A stretch of 64,000 nucleotides of DNA from a bacterium. GTDB taxonomy: Bacteria > Verrucomicrobiota > Verrucomicrobiia > Verrucomicrobiales > Akkermansiaceae. The notes beneath the pieces are model-generated. The model ran no database searches, had not been told where the DNA came from, and saw nothing but the letters and a program-made list of their open reading frames with translations. The position numbers were made by a program, and so were the translations under genes. The stretch is from the NCBI GenBank assembly GCA_018222765.1, contig JAAEZT010000009.1, positions 62,001 to 126,000 on the forward strand, given 5' to 3'. Shown one piece after another: positions 35,889 through 46,364 of the stretch. Each line of letters begins with the position of its first letter. Position 1 is the first letter of the stretch.

Positions 35889-37235
35889 ATGAATATCATC
35901 ATTGTCGGAGCGGGAGAAATTGGCCGCCATCTCGCGATTGAGCTCTCTCGGAAAGAACACCAGGTTTCCGTCATCGAGAGCGATGCCAAGCGTGGAGCTG
36001 AACTTGAGCGCGAGATCGAGGGGAAGGTTGTCATTGGCGATGGCTCCAGTGTGAACACGCTTTCTGAAGCGAACGTCGGGGAGTGCGAATTGTTTCTTGC
36101 GCTGACGAGTGACAATACTGTGAATCTTATCAGTGCTTCAATGGTGAAGTCGATGGGCGTGGAGCGTGTGATCAGTCGAGTGCATCCGGGCTTGCAGCGG
36201 GAGGAGTGGCTGTTTGATTTTAGGGGGCATTTTGGGATCGATCATATTTTCTCGTCTGAGCGTCTCGCTGCGATTGAGTTGGCCAAGTTTATCCGCAATC
36301 CGGATTCCCTCGTGGTGGAAGAAATTGCGCGTGGACGGATCGAACTGCAGCAGGTTCGCGTCAGCAGCAAAAGTGATGTCATCGGGATGCCCCTGAAAGA
36401 TCTCAAATTTCCGGCCAATACACGGATTGCCTTGGTGAGCCGTGGACAGGTGCATGAGGTTCCCAATGCCGAGACAGAATTGCAGAGCGGTGATATTGTC
36501 ACGGTATTCGGAGCTCCGCGTAAGTTGCGGACCTTTGTGGAAAAGCTTCAAAAAGAAGTTCTCACCAAGGAGGGTCCCAGAGTGGTTGTATTTGGAGGCG
36601 GGGAATATGGCTTTGCGCTGGCACAGATGTTAGAGAGCTGGAATTGTCGCGTGCGGATTTTTGAAAAGGATCCGGAAGTAGCGCGAGATCTTTCCGAGAG
36701 GCTTTCCAACACGACCGTGATCAATGCGGACGCGACATCAGTGGCAGAACTCGAGGAGGAAGAAGTGGGTGGAGTTGATTTCTTTGTCGCGACCAGCGGG
36801 AGTGATGAAGATAACGTCATGACCTGCCTTCAGGCGCACAATTTGGGGGCTGAGAATTGCCTGACTTTGATCCACCGCGCGGACTATGCGAAGGCGATCA
36901 GTGCATCAGGAAGACACTTCGGAGTAGTCGCCGCGGTCAGTCCGCGGGAAGCCTCGAGGAAAGAAATTTCGCGTTACGTCACCACCGAGCGTTATCACAT
37001 GGTACGACGACTCGGAGATGGAATGGTTATTCAGACCCACGTCTCGTCGGGTTCCCGAGCCGAGGGCAAAACAGTGAGTGAAATTAAATGGCCAAAAGGC
37101 TGTGTTCTTGTTGGCCTACTCAAAGGACTTCAAGCAATTGTCCCCGGTCCAAACGATGTTCTCGAAGCCGGTGATCAGCTCTTTGCGGTGGTGGCGAACA
37201 AAGCCGAGAAGAAGTTCATTAAGCTGGTTCACTGA
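35889..37235 (+). CDS. trkA: Trk potassium uptake system regulatory subunit TrkA
   Basis: 448 residues with the usual duplicated layout: an NAD-binding RCK domain beginning MNIIIVGAGEIGRHLAIELS and a regulatory C-domain (about 135-215), then a second RCK domain beginning VVVFGGGEYGFALAQML (about 230-350) and its C-domain. TrkA sits on the cytoplasmic face of the TrkH/TrkG channel and gates potassium uptake. No trkH lies in the window. It follows phoH by six bases; its last seven bases overlap the convergent penicillin-binding protein gene. Confidence 0.96.
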   Translation: MNIIIVGAGEIGRHLAIELSRKEHQVSVIESDAKRGAELEREIEGKVVIGDGSSVNTLSEANVGECELFLALTSDNTVNLISASMVKSMGVERVISRVHPGLQREEWLFDFRGHFGIDHIFSSERLAAIELAKFIRNPDSLVVEEIARGRIELQQVRVSSKSDVIGMPLKDLKFPANTRIALVSRGQVHEVPNAETELQSGDIVTVFGAPRKLRTFVEKLQKEVLTKEGPRVVVFGGGEYGFALAQMLESWNCRVRIFEKDPEVARDLSERLSNTTVINADATSVAELEEEEVGGVDFFVATSGSDEDNVMTCLQAHNLGAENCLTLIHRADYAKAISASGRHFGVVAAVSPREASRKEISRYVTTERYHMVRRLGDGMVIQTHVSSGSRAEGKTVSEIKWPKGCVLVGLLKGLQAIVPGPNDVLEAGDQLFAVVANKAEKKFIKLVH

Positions 37236-39367
37236 TCGAGAGGAAGAGCGTCTCGAATCTCGTCCTGTCGCAGATTGGGATTCAGAGGGAGTTGGTCCGG
37301 TGTGTCAGGAGTCACTAACTCGGCAGTAGCCGGTGAAATAGCGTCACTTTTGTATCCAAGCGGGTCGGCGCTTTTCATAATGTCGACCCAGATGGGCAGG
37401 GCGAGAGTGGAACCATATCCTCCTTTCAAAATGGGGGCCGGAGTGTCCAGTCCGACCCAGACCGCGCAACTGAGGGAAGAAGTGTATCCGGCATACCAGG
37501 CGTCCTTGTAGTCGTTGGTGGTACCAGTTTTTCCAGCCGAAGGCTTGCGGAAACCGTATTTGTGCCGGATCGCCCGACCGGTTCCAATCTCGTTGGTTTG
37601 TTCAAGGATACGCGAAACGTCCCAAGCGGGTCCGGCTTCTGTGGCGCGGTAAGGAATGGGGCCGTTTTCCCAGAGGATGTTTCCTTTGCGGTCTTTAATC
37701 GATTGAATGTAGTAGGGGCGAAATCGTTGACCGCCATTTGGAAAGATGCTGTAGGCGCTTGCAACTGTCTCTACTGGGGCGCCCCAGGAGCCGAGATAGG
37801 ACGAGGGAACACGGTCGATTTTATCGACGTTGAATCCCGAAACCCTGGCGACTTCGATGATGTCATCAAGACCTGCCTTTTCTGCAACGCGGATGGATGA
37901 CGTGTTTCTTGAGTCGGTGAGAGCGCGAAAAACGCTGACCGAGCGGTAATATTTTTCGTCGGAATTTTTGGGAGACCAATTTCCTGGTGCTCCGGTGATT
38001 TCGCCCGGGAGAATTTGTGCATCGCTGATGGAGGCCCGGGGACTCAAGCCATTCTTAAATGCGGCGAGGTAAATGAAGGGTTTGAAAATGGAGCCTACGG
38101 GGCGCCCTCCTTGCAGGGCGCGATTATATTGCGATTCGCTGGCATTGCGTCCGCCCACGATAGCCAAGACCGCCCCGGTGTTGTTTTCGATGACCACTAC
38201 GGCACCTTGGAGGTATTGAGGATCTCCCTGTCCGTTCCAAGCGGATCTTTTTTGGTGGCTGTATCCGGGGTAATTCTCGACGTGACGGAGGCGTTTCTCG
38301 ACTGTTTTTTCAGTAAGCTCCTGAAGGTTGGGATCGAGTGTTGTTGTGATGATCAGCCCGCCGTCGCGGATGTTTTCCTCCTCGAGAATCCGTTCTAGAT
38401 CCCGTCGGATAGCATCGAGGGCATAGCTCCCTTGGGTCAGTCGGTCGGCGGCAGCGGGGATGGTGAGATTGGTGGCTTTGATTTCGTCAGCGACAGATTT
38501 TTCGATGGATCCGTAGTGCACCATGCGGTCGAGCACGGTATCGCGTTCAGCCTGGGCTTTGTCCAGGAATCGGAGTGGGGAGAAAGCATTGGGTGCGCGA
38601 ATGATCCCGGCGAGCACAGCGGCTTCGGAGAGGGTAAGGTCTTGGGCCTTTTTGTTGAAATAGGTTTTTGATGCCACTTCGATCCCCTGAATGGAACCGC
38701 CCCAAAAAATTCGGTTCATATAATGTTCGAGAATCTCGTTTTTACTGAATCGGGATTCGATTCGTACGGCGATGAAGGTTTCGAGAATCTTTCGATGAAC
38801 TCCTTGTGGGAAACTTTCTCCCCGTCTCTTTAGTTGATAGCTGTTTCGAGCTAATTGCATCGAAATTGTGCCACCACCCTCAAGTTTGCCACGGGTGATA
38901 AAACGGAAAGCCACACGGACGAAAGCTCTTAGATCAACAGCCCCGTGTGCCCGGAAGCGGGCATCTTCGCGAGCAATGAGGGCGTCGACAAAATAAGGAG
39001 AAACCTCGTCGTAGCCAACAATGCGGCGGTTCTTTCCGTGGAGATAGCCGACTTCCTGTCCCTTGCTGTTTTTGAGAATGTTGCCGTTCCGGTCGAGAAT
39101 CTCGGTTCGGGCAGGCATCGTGACGACTTCATCCAGATCGTAAGTGCTGGCAATGATGTAATAAACAATCGAGACAAAGATCGCCAGCGAGCTAGCGATC
39201 ACTCCTGCCGAGAGTCCAAGGCGGGAAGGCCACTTCAGCCAGACTGGCATTCTTTTTGTCATCCACCAAATGGCGTAAAACGGAGAAAGGAAGAAATGGC
39301 GGGCCTTGAAGACGATCGATCCCTTTTTTTGGGCGTCTTTTTTGCGGGCATTCTTCCTGGCTGGCAT
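37229..39367 (-). CDS. Class A penicillin-binding protein (PBP1A type)
   Basis: 712 residues from the ATG at 39367, which has AGGTGA five bases upstream, a good ribosome binding site. A basic cytoplasmic tail (MPARKNARKKDAQKK) precedes one membrane helix (about 49-73). The glycosyltransferase domain shows IAREDARFRAHGAVDLRAFV (catalytic Glu) and GGGTISMQLARNSYQ. The transpeptidase domain shows the SxxK motif in VGSIFKPFIYLAA, SRNTSSIRVA at the SxN position and KTGTTNDYKDAW. It polymerises and cross-links peptidoglycan on the outer side of the inner membrane. Confidence 0.96.
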   Translation of the reverse strand: MPARKNARKKDAQKKGSIVFKARHFFLSPFYAIWWMTKRMPVWLKWPSRLGLSAGVIASSLAIFVSIVYYIIASTYDLDEVVTMPARTEILDRNGNILKNSKGQEVGYLHGKNRRIVGYDEVSPYFVDALIAREDARFRAHGAVDLRAFVRVAFRFITRGKLEGGGTISMQLARNSYQLKRRGESFPQGVHRKILETFIAVRIESRFSKNEILEHYMNRIFWGGSIQGIEVASKTYFNKKAQDLTLSEAAVLAGIIRAPNAFSPLRFLDKAQAERDTVLDRMVHYGSIEKSVADEIKATNLTIPAAADRLTQGSYALDAIRRDLERILEEENIRDGGLIITTTLDPNLQELTEKTVEKRLRHVENYPGYSHQKRSAWNGQGDPQYLQGAVVVIENNTGAVLAIVGGRNASESQYNRALQGGRPVGSIFKPFIYLAAFKNGLSPRASISDAQILPGEITGAPGNWSPKNSDEKYYRSVSVFRALTDSRNTSSIRVAEKAGLDDIIEVARVSGFNVDKIDRVPSSYLGSWGAPVETVASAYSIFPNGGQRFRPYYIQSIKDRKGNILWENGPIPYRATEAGPAWDVSRILEQTNEIGTGRAIRHKYGFRKPSAGKTGTTNDYKDAWYAGYTSSLSCAVWVGLDTPAPILKGGYGSTLALPIWVDIMKSADPLGYKSDAISPATAELVTPDTPDQLPLNPNLRQDEIRDALPLDQ

Positions 39368-39547
39368 CTGATCACCTAAGCTTACGAATCTGGAAGCGGA
39401 GTCCAAGACAGGATTTTTCCTGATTGTTTTAAAAAGAGGCCGCGTAAGGATTTTGTGACGTCTCACAATTCGTTTGTTTTGAGATCATCACTTGAATTTT
39501 CCCAAAACAACGCAAATGTAGACGCTAATAACTTCCTTGAATTGATC

Positions 39548-40525
39548 ATGAAATCATTGATTACAATCCTGTGCCTGAGTGTTTCGGCTGTCCTCAATGG
39601 GGCCCCTAGAATTGAAAGTTTGAGCGACCTTCGCGCTCTGGAGGAAAAGGTGAAAGCGGTGGTGAAAAGCCAAACTGACGCAACTATTTCCCTAGTTTCA
39701 ACAAAATTAGGCTCCTCGGGGAGTGGTGTGATTGTCAGTGCCGATGGATTGATCCTGACCGCCGCCCATGTCACTGCGGGCAGTAAAGAGATGACTGTCA
39801 TTTTTCCAGATGGGAGGCAGGAGAAAGCCAAAGTGTTGGGGGCAAACGATACCCGGGATGCGTCAATGGCTCAACTGATTGGTGCAGGACCATGGCCCTT
39901 CTCCGAAATTGGAAATTCAGACGAGCTCGAAGTGGGAGATTTTGTTGTGGCGATGGGGCATCCGAAGGGATTTGACCCAACCCGGCGTCCTCCGGTCCGG
40001 TTTGGGCGAATCATGACGAGGGGGGAATATGGATTCATCACGACCGACTGTACGGTGGTGGGGGGAGATAGTGGGGGCCCACTTTTCGATCTTGAAGGCC
40101 GGGTTGTGGGAATCCACTCCCATATTGCCAGCGATCGCAAAATCAACAACCACGCCGGCATCTCAGGATATTTGAGCTCGTGGGAAAAGATGCACAAAGG
40201 GGACGTTTGGGGGCGATTGGGAGGGATCGATCGGGATGAGAGACGCCCCGTACTGGGCTTGGTTCTGAGTAACGAGAACTCTGTTATGACTGCGGTGAAA
40301 GTACCTGAAAAATCGCCGGCTTATGCCGCTGGTTTGCGCGTCGGAGATGTGATTCTTAAAGTCGCTGGCGAAATTGTTGACGACCCGACTGAATTGCGCG
40401 ATGTCCTAATTGATTTAGAACCCGGAGATAAAGTGGGGGTTGCCGCAAAGCGCGGTGAAGAAAACAAGACCTTCATTGTGAAGTTGGCGGCCCTTGGTGA
40501 TGTCTACGAACTTTATTTGCGATAG
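39548..40525 (+). CDS. Secreted trypsin-like serine protease with PDZ domain (HtrA-like)
   Basis: 325 residues from the ATG at 39548, which opens a signal peptide (MKSLITILCLSVSAVLNGAP). The catalytic triad is complete: His74 in LTAAHVTAGS, Asp104 in DTRDASMAQL and Ser175 in VGGDSGGPLFDLEGRVVGIH. A single PDZ domain follows (about 235-320, with KSPAYAAGLRVGDVILKVAG). One protease plus one PDZ is the DegS/HtrA layout, but there is no membrane anchor beyond the signal peptide. It should act on misfolded or specific substrates in the periplasm. The next gene, a catalytically altered paralogue, starts one base after its stop. Confidence 0.93.
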   Translation: MKSLITILCLSVSAVLNGAPRIESLSDLRALEEKVKAVVKSQTDATISLVSTKLGSSGSGVIVSADGLILTAAHVTAGSKEMTVIFPDGRQEKAKVLGANDTRDASMAQLIGAGPWPFSEIGNSDELEVGDFVVAMGHPKGFDPTRRPPVRFGRIMTRGEYGFITTDCTVVGGDSGGPLFDLEGRVVGIHSHIASDRKINNHAGISGYLSSWEKMHKGDVWGRLGGIDRDERRPVLGLVLSNENSVMTAVKVPEKSPAYAAGLRVGDVILKVAGEIVDDPTELRDVLIDLEPGDKVGVAAKRGEENKTFIVKLAALGDVYELYLR

Positions 40526-40526
40526 A

Positions 40527-41642
40527 ATGATGAAAACGATAGTTATGATGATTCTGGCAGTGGTGCCTCAGTTTATTAGTGGACAGATGCGGGTGCCACA
40601 AATCCCTAAGGGGGATCTTGCGCTCACTAACAGGCAGGCCATTGAAGTCTTTGACGCCCTGCGTGCGGTGTCGCACCGTTGCAAGGAAGTGGTTTTTCCG
40701 ATCTATTCTTTCCGAAAGCGGATTGCCTATGGTGTCTCCATTGGCAAAGATCGTGTGATTGCCAAGGCAAGTGAGGTTGCGATTCAAGCGAATCTGGTGA
40801 CGCTAAGTAAGGAGAAAAAAAGTGTGCGTCTGACCGTGATCGGAGCCTATCCGGACCATGATTTGGTTGTATTAAGCGCTCCCGGACTGGCGGCACCTGC
40901 GGCCCAGTGGGCTGACTCTTCGACATTAGAGGAGGGTTCATTTTTGACCGCAATTCGGCCCGATGGCGAGGCGCAAGCGATGGGTGTTCTGAGTGTGCAT
41001 GAGCGGAGTTTGCGCCAGGCCGACCAAGGTTATCTTGGTGTCGCCATTGACCCTCGGGAGATGGGGGAAGGGGTCGTTATCGCGAGTGTTTTTAGAGACT
41101 CGGCTGCTCACAAAGCCGGGATCATACCCGGTGATACCCTCTTAAAGATCAAAGGGAAGATTGTTAAGGGGTATTACGAGGTCTCGACGATGTTGCGGCG
41201 TTTGAAGGTCGGTGAGAAACCCGAGTTGTTGATTGTTCGGGATGGGAAGCCTCGATTGGTATTTCCAACCCTGCAGCCCAGGGAGGTTCAGCAGTATGAA
41301 TCCCGGCGCATGAAATCAATGGATGGAGAGCAAAACCGGGTGAGATCTAATTTTTCAAATGTCCTGCAATCTGACATGGAATTGGGTGTTGAGGATACAG
41401 GCCTACCGGTAGCGGACTTGGAGGGGAGAATCGTCGGGGTTGTTATTGCAAGAGCTGGAAGAATTAGCACTCTGATTCTTCCGGGCGATGAGATGAGGGA
41501 GTTGCTCTCCAAGGAGCCGCAAAAGATCGATATGGAACCAAATCGGCCTATTCGTCGGGCGAGACGATCAGCTGAACGCATGAGTGCCGATGATCGGGAA
41601 GAGTTGTTGCGCAAATTACAGGAATTACTTGAGGGTGGTTAA
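40527..41642 (+). CDS. Secreted HtrA-like pseudoprotease with PDZ domain
   Basis: 371 residues from the ATG at 40527 (40530 also possible), with a signal peptide (MKTIVMMILAVVPQFISG). It keeps the fold text of its neighbour: the aspartate position in YPDHDLVVL, a PDZ domain with SAAHKAGIIPGDTLLKIKGK, and DLEGRIVGVVIA. But the segment matching LTAAHV reads AKASEV (histidine lost), and the segment matching GDSGGP reads EDTGLP (Thr for Ser), so trypsin-like activity is not expected. The PDZ lies between the two halves of the protease text, since the Ser-equivalent segment comes after it, about residues 285-300. A basic C-terminus (RPIRRARRSAERM) ends the protein. It probably works with or on the adjacent active protease. 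Confidence 0.85.
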   Translation: MMKTIVMMILAVVPQFISGQMRVPQIPKGDLALTNRQAIEVFDALRAVSHRCKEVVFPIYSFRKRIAYGVSIGKDRVIAKASEVAIQANLVTLSKEKKSVRLTVIGAYPDHDLVVLSAPGLAAPAAQWADSSTLEEGSFLTAIRPDGEAQAMGVLSVHERSLRQADQGYLGVAIDPREMGEGVVIASVFRDSAAHKAGIIPGDTLLKIKGKIVKGYYEVSTMLRRLKVGEKPELLIVRDGKPRLVFPTLQPREVQQYESRRMKSMDGEQNRVRSNFSNVLQSDMELGVEDTGLPVADLEGRIVGVVIARAGRISTLILPGDEMRELLSKEPQKIDMEPNRPIRRARRSAERMSADDREELLRKLQELLEGG

Positions 41643-42445
41643 GTTTTTCCTTGGACCTGGTCGAGGTGCATGATCGCCATGTCTGTGCCGGGCACCTCCC
41701 AACTTTGGGAGTTACGAATGGCTCTCTGGGTAAATTTTTGCGCTTGATGTGCGGCTTCAAACATTGTCTGCCTCTCAGCAAGTCCGACTGCAAAGGCTGC
41801 AGCCAGTGTGCAGCCGGTTCCATGTGTTTGCGGAATTTCGTGGAAAGGCGCTTTCAATGCGCTCTTTGCTCCGTCTCGCTCCACGAGAAGGTCACAGATT
41901 TCTTGGTTTGATGTAGAATGTCCGCCTTTCAGGTAGCAGGCGGTAGCGAATTGTTTGGTGAGAGCAAGGGCCGCCGATTGTTGGTCGACATTTGTTTGGA
42001 TTTTTCTGTCTAACAAAATTTCGGCTTCCGGAAAGTTGGGAGTGATTACGGTTGCGAGTGTGAGGAGTTTCTTGAGTGCTTCAAGAGAGTCGCTTGTTTG
42101 AAGGGTGTCTCCGGTGGAAGCAACCATGACCGGATCGACAACAAGCGGGATATCCCGGTCCTGCAGAAGTTCAGAGACGATCGCGATTTGTTCCGGAGTG
42201 CAAAGGAGCCCGGTTTTAATCGCATTGATGGGATAGCTCTCGAGCAGAATCTCCAGCTGATCTCTAAAGACAGCCAGGGGAACCGGGTGGATGTTCCGAA
42301 CCTCAAGCGGAGTTTCGGCGACAACGCAGGTCAATGCCGTCAAGCCATGGCATCCCAGTGTGCTGAATGTTTTGAGATCAGCCTGAAGCCCCGCACCAGC
42401 CGAACTATCTGAACCGGCGATGCTTAGGACAATAGGCTTTGCCAT
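41639..42445 (-). CDS. thiD: Hydroxymethylpyrimidine/phosphomethylpyrimidine kinase
   Basis: 268 residues from the ATG at 42445; a 16-residue basic extension upstream overlaps thiC and is less likely. It phosphorylates HMP and HMP-P to HMP-PP for thiamine synthesis. Ribokinase-fold signatures are PIVLSIAGSDSSAGAGLQAD (substrate site), PLVVDPVMVASTGD, YLKGGHS and THGTGCTLAAAFAVGLA (anion hole and catalytic Asp/Gly region). It starts one base after the thiC stop codon, so ThiC product feeds directly into it. The end overlaps the convergent pseudoprotease gene by four bases. Confidence 0.96.
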   Translation of the reverse strand: MAKPIVLSIAGSDSSAGAGLQADLKTFSTLGCHGLTALTCVVAETPLEVRNIHPVPLAVFRDQLEILLESYPINAIKTGLLCTPEQIAIVSELLQDRDIPLVVDPVMVASTGDTLQTSDSLEALKKLLTLATVITPNFPEAEILLDRKIQTNVDQQSAALALTKQFATACYLKGGHSTSNQEICDLLVERDGAKSALKAPFHEIPQTHGTGCTLAAAFAVGLAERQTMFEAAHQAQKFTQRAIRNSQSWEVPGTDMAIMHLDQVQGKT

Positions 42446-42446
42446 T

Positions 42447-44556
<2,110 letters not shown>

Positions 44557-44569
44557 CAAAATGAATGCG

Positions 44570-44678
44570 CGACAGGCGTGAGCTAGATTTCGGTCTGACT
44601 CCCAAACCCGCCTCAGCGGCTTTGGTGGTGAGGGTCTGATCTCAGAATCTCCGCCGGAACGGAAAAACACCCCTGTCG
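44570..44678 (-). ncRNA. Structured thiC leader, TPP-riboswitch-like 5' half with atypical 3' half
   Basis: The minus-strand RNA is closed by a perfect seven-pair helix, CGACAGG (44672-44678) with CCTGTCG (44570-44576). Inside, the order GGGGTG, a hairpin of UCCG/CGGA type, CTGAG and ACCCT is that of the pyrimidine-sensing half of a TPP riboswitch (GGGGUGC, CUGAGA, ACCC). The expected pyrophosphate-sensing part (ACCUGAU to GCGnAGGGA) is not found; instead there is a strong hairpin (44602-44625, CCAAA/TTTGG and CCGC/GCGG) and an unmatched segment. A TTGACA lies 35 bases upstream (44713-44718) with a weak CACGGT at the -10 position. A thiamine-related regulatory leader is likely from its position before thiC and its terminator; class membership is uncertain. 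Confidence 0.5.
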
Positions 44679-44796
44679 TTGTGCTGTCCACCGTGGCGGC
44701 GACAGAGGTGCTTGTCAAGGTAGGCTCGATCAATTTCTGTGGTGTTCTTTTGCGGTGGGCAGGCACAAGTTCAAAAATGAAGATCAATCGTCACAG

Positions 44797-45609
44797 TCAG
44801 GTCAGTCTTTTGATGAATTGAGACGGTGTAAGCTCTCTCTCTTGGGCAAAGGCCTTCGAAAAGTGGGAGAGAGACTGGTAGCCAACTTCAAAGGCAACTT
44901 CAGTGACGTTGAACTGGTGGCTGGAGAGAAGTTCGGCAGCCTTTTCAATGCGAACAGCCCTAAGATGTAGCGAGAGAGTCTTGCCTGTTTCTTGTTTAAC
45001 CAGCCTGCTGAGATAATGGGGAGCACATCCGACGTCTTGTGAGAGTGACTTTAGGTCGAGCGGGAGGGCAAGTCGTGACTGAAGAAGCGTGAGGGCCTCT
45101 TTGACATAGCGATGCGCTCTCGATTTCACCATGGAACAGAAAAGCGGAGCCTCTACTTGTGGTTGGTGGAAAAGATAGAGCGAGAGGATTTCAAGAGTCT
45201 TGGCAAGGAACCAAGCCCGTTGTGCGGTCTCAGGAACAGGTGGTTCCAGAAAATCACGATAGAAGATTTGTTCACGGGACGACCACCGCCGAATCATTCC
45301 CAGATTCTTTTTTAGTAAAGGAGCGACGTCACCGAAGATCTTGCGGGTGGCCTCCTGAGGAAGAACAAGTAGGATGAAGTCATGTGCACTGTTTCCTGAG
45401 AAACGAGTCGCGGTTTTAAATGGGGAGGTATCCGAGCAGGTAAATAGCGCGCTGGAATTGGGCAGCAGGGTGAGTCTGGTATCAGAGGCCATGATCAAGC
45501 CCTCTCCGGAATTGTTTAAAACAATGTGGAGAGAAGAATCCTTGAGGAATGAAGACCAACTCCCAGCCTTTCCCTCGGGACTGGTTAGGTGCAAGATGTC
45601 GAAGTCCAA
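44797..45609 (-). CDS. AraC-family transcriptional regulator
   Basis: 270 residues. The C-terminal 100 residues form the double helix-turn-helix of AraC proteins: LPLDLKSLSQDVGCAPHYLS, RLVKQETGKTLSLHLRAVRI, then VTEVAFEVGYQSLSHFSKAF with the typical GY-x-S-x-SHFS-x-AF ending. The N-terminal 160 residues are a cupin-like sensing domain of unknown ligand. It lies upstream of the thiC leader on the same strand and next to the iron-related genes; neither context tells its target. It may act on its own neighbours. Confidence 0.92.
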   Translation of the reverse strand: MDFDILHLTSPEGKAGSWSSFLKDSSLHIVLNNSGEGLIMASDTRLTLLPNSSALFTCSDTSPFKTATRFSGNSAHDFILLVLPQEATRKIFGDVAPLLKKNLGMIRRWSSREQIFYRDFLEPPVPETAQRAWFLAKTLEILSLYLFHQPQVEAPLFCSMVKSRAHRYVKEALTLLQSRLALPLDLKSLSQDVGCAPHYLSRLVKQETGKTLSLHLRAVRIEKAAELLSSHQFNVTEVAFEVGYQSLSHFSKAFAQERELTPSQFIKRLT

Positions 45610-45670
45610 GGTGCCGGATTGGCGATGGAGCAGGCTGGAATTGATGGCTCTGAAAGCAAATTAGTGAATT

Positions 45671-46099
45671 CTATGCGGCGGGCCGAACGGTCACTCTGAT
45701 GTCGTCGAAAGGGATGCTTTCCGTGGTGAATTCAAAGAAGAGTGACTTCACCTGAGGAAGGACCCGGGCAAGGGGAGAGATGGAGAAGTTTTCCGGGGCA
45801 ACCCGATTGAGTGGGTCTGAAACCTCGAGGTTAAAGTTCAAGGAAATCCATTGCCTTATTCGAAAACCGAGAAGGAAATGCTGGCGCTCAAGGCGATGAA
45901 GTAAGCGGTAAAATTTGGTGATAATAGCACTGGCTGAGGATTGTTTGAAAACCTGCCGGAGCTCAAGGAGCACATTGGCTTTGGTGTTGGAGAAGGATTT
46001 TGACACGTCAACTAATTCTCGATCAATCCAATCGAGGACGGGTCCAGCAATTGGGAGAATTGGTGGTGAACTAGGTTTAGTTGAAATGATCGTTGGCAT
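45671..46099 (-). CDS. Unknown 142-residue protein, possibly iron-regulated
   Basis: Not recognised. The protein is soluble-looking with no signal peptide; residues about 25-80 are helical (SKSFSNTKANVLLELRQVF, SAIITKFYRLLHRLERQHF) and the last 50 residues are beta-prone (SLFFEFTTESIPFDDIRVTV). It starts 55 bases from a Fur-box-like palindrome (46155-46169) that it shares with the small CxxC gene on the other strand. It ends 61 bases before the AraC gene, same strand. Coding status is inferred from amino acid composition and from position only. Confidence 0.55.
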   Translation of the reverse strand: MPTIISTKPSSPPILPIAGPVLDWIDRELVDVSKSFSNTKANVLLELRQVFKQSSASAIITKFYRLLHRLERQHFLLGFRIRQWISLNFNLEVSDPLNRVAPENFSISPLARVLPQVKSLFFEFTTESIPFDDIRVTVRPAA

Positions 46100-46154
46100 T
46101 TCGGAATCTACGTGGGAAAATTGCCCTAGTAACCCGGATTGTCAATGAAATAAA

Positions 46155-46169
46155 TGAGAACGAGTCTCA
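46155..46169. promoter_or_regulatory. Fur-box-like palindrome between divergent genes
   Basis: TGAGAACGAGTCTCA is a 15-base 7-1-7 imperfect palindrome (TGAGA/TCTCA arms) and resembles the TGAGAATnATTCTCA form of Fur operators. It lies 17 bases before the ATG at 46187 and 55 bases before the divergent start at 46099, next to dps and a TonB-dependent receptor gene, all commonly iron-related. Confidence 0.45.
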
Positions 46170-46186
46170 ATAGCAATTAGATCCCC

Positions 46187-46357
46187 ATGGCGAAAACAAT
46201 TTGTGACTGGTCCCGCAAGGACTTGGAGGAGAAGGCGGAGAAGCTCCATGCTCTGACCCGAACCCCTTCTTTTTATTGCCGAAAGTGTGGCCGCGTTGCG
46301 AACACACAAAGAGTTCTCTGCAAGGCAAAGAAGTTTCTGGTTCGTGAAGCTGATTAA
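46187..46357 (+). CDS. 56-residue CxxC protein, conserved hypothetical
   Basis: It starts MAKTICDWSRKDLEEKAEKL, then LHALTRTPSFYCRKCGRVAN, ending CKAKKFLVREAD. Cys31 and Cys34 form a CRKCGRVAN knuckle, and Cys6 and Cys45 could complete a four-cysteine metal site. Proteins of about 55 residues starting with an ICDWS-K-D phrase and holding the same CRKCxRVAN knuckle occur in other bacteria, as I recall, with no known function. It begins 17 bases from a Fur-box-like palindrome and ends seven bases before the end of the convergent dps gene. A zinc- or iron-binding role in iron stress is an inference only. Confidence 0.75.
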   Translation: MAKTICDWSRKDLEEKAEKLHALTRTPSFYCRKCGRVANTQRVLCKAKKFLVREAD

Positions 46358-46364
46358 TTGGCGG

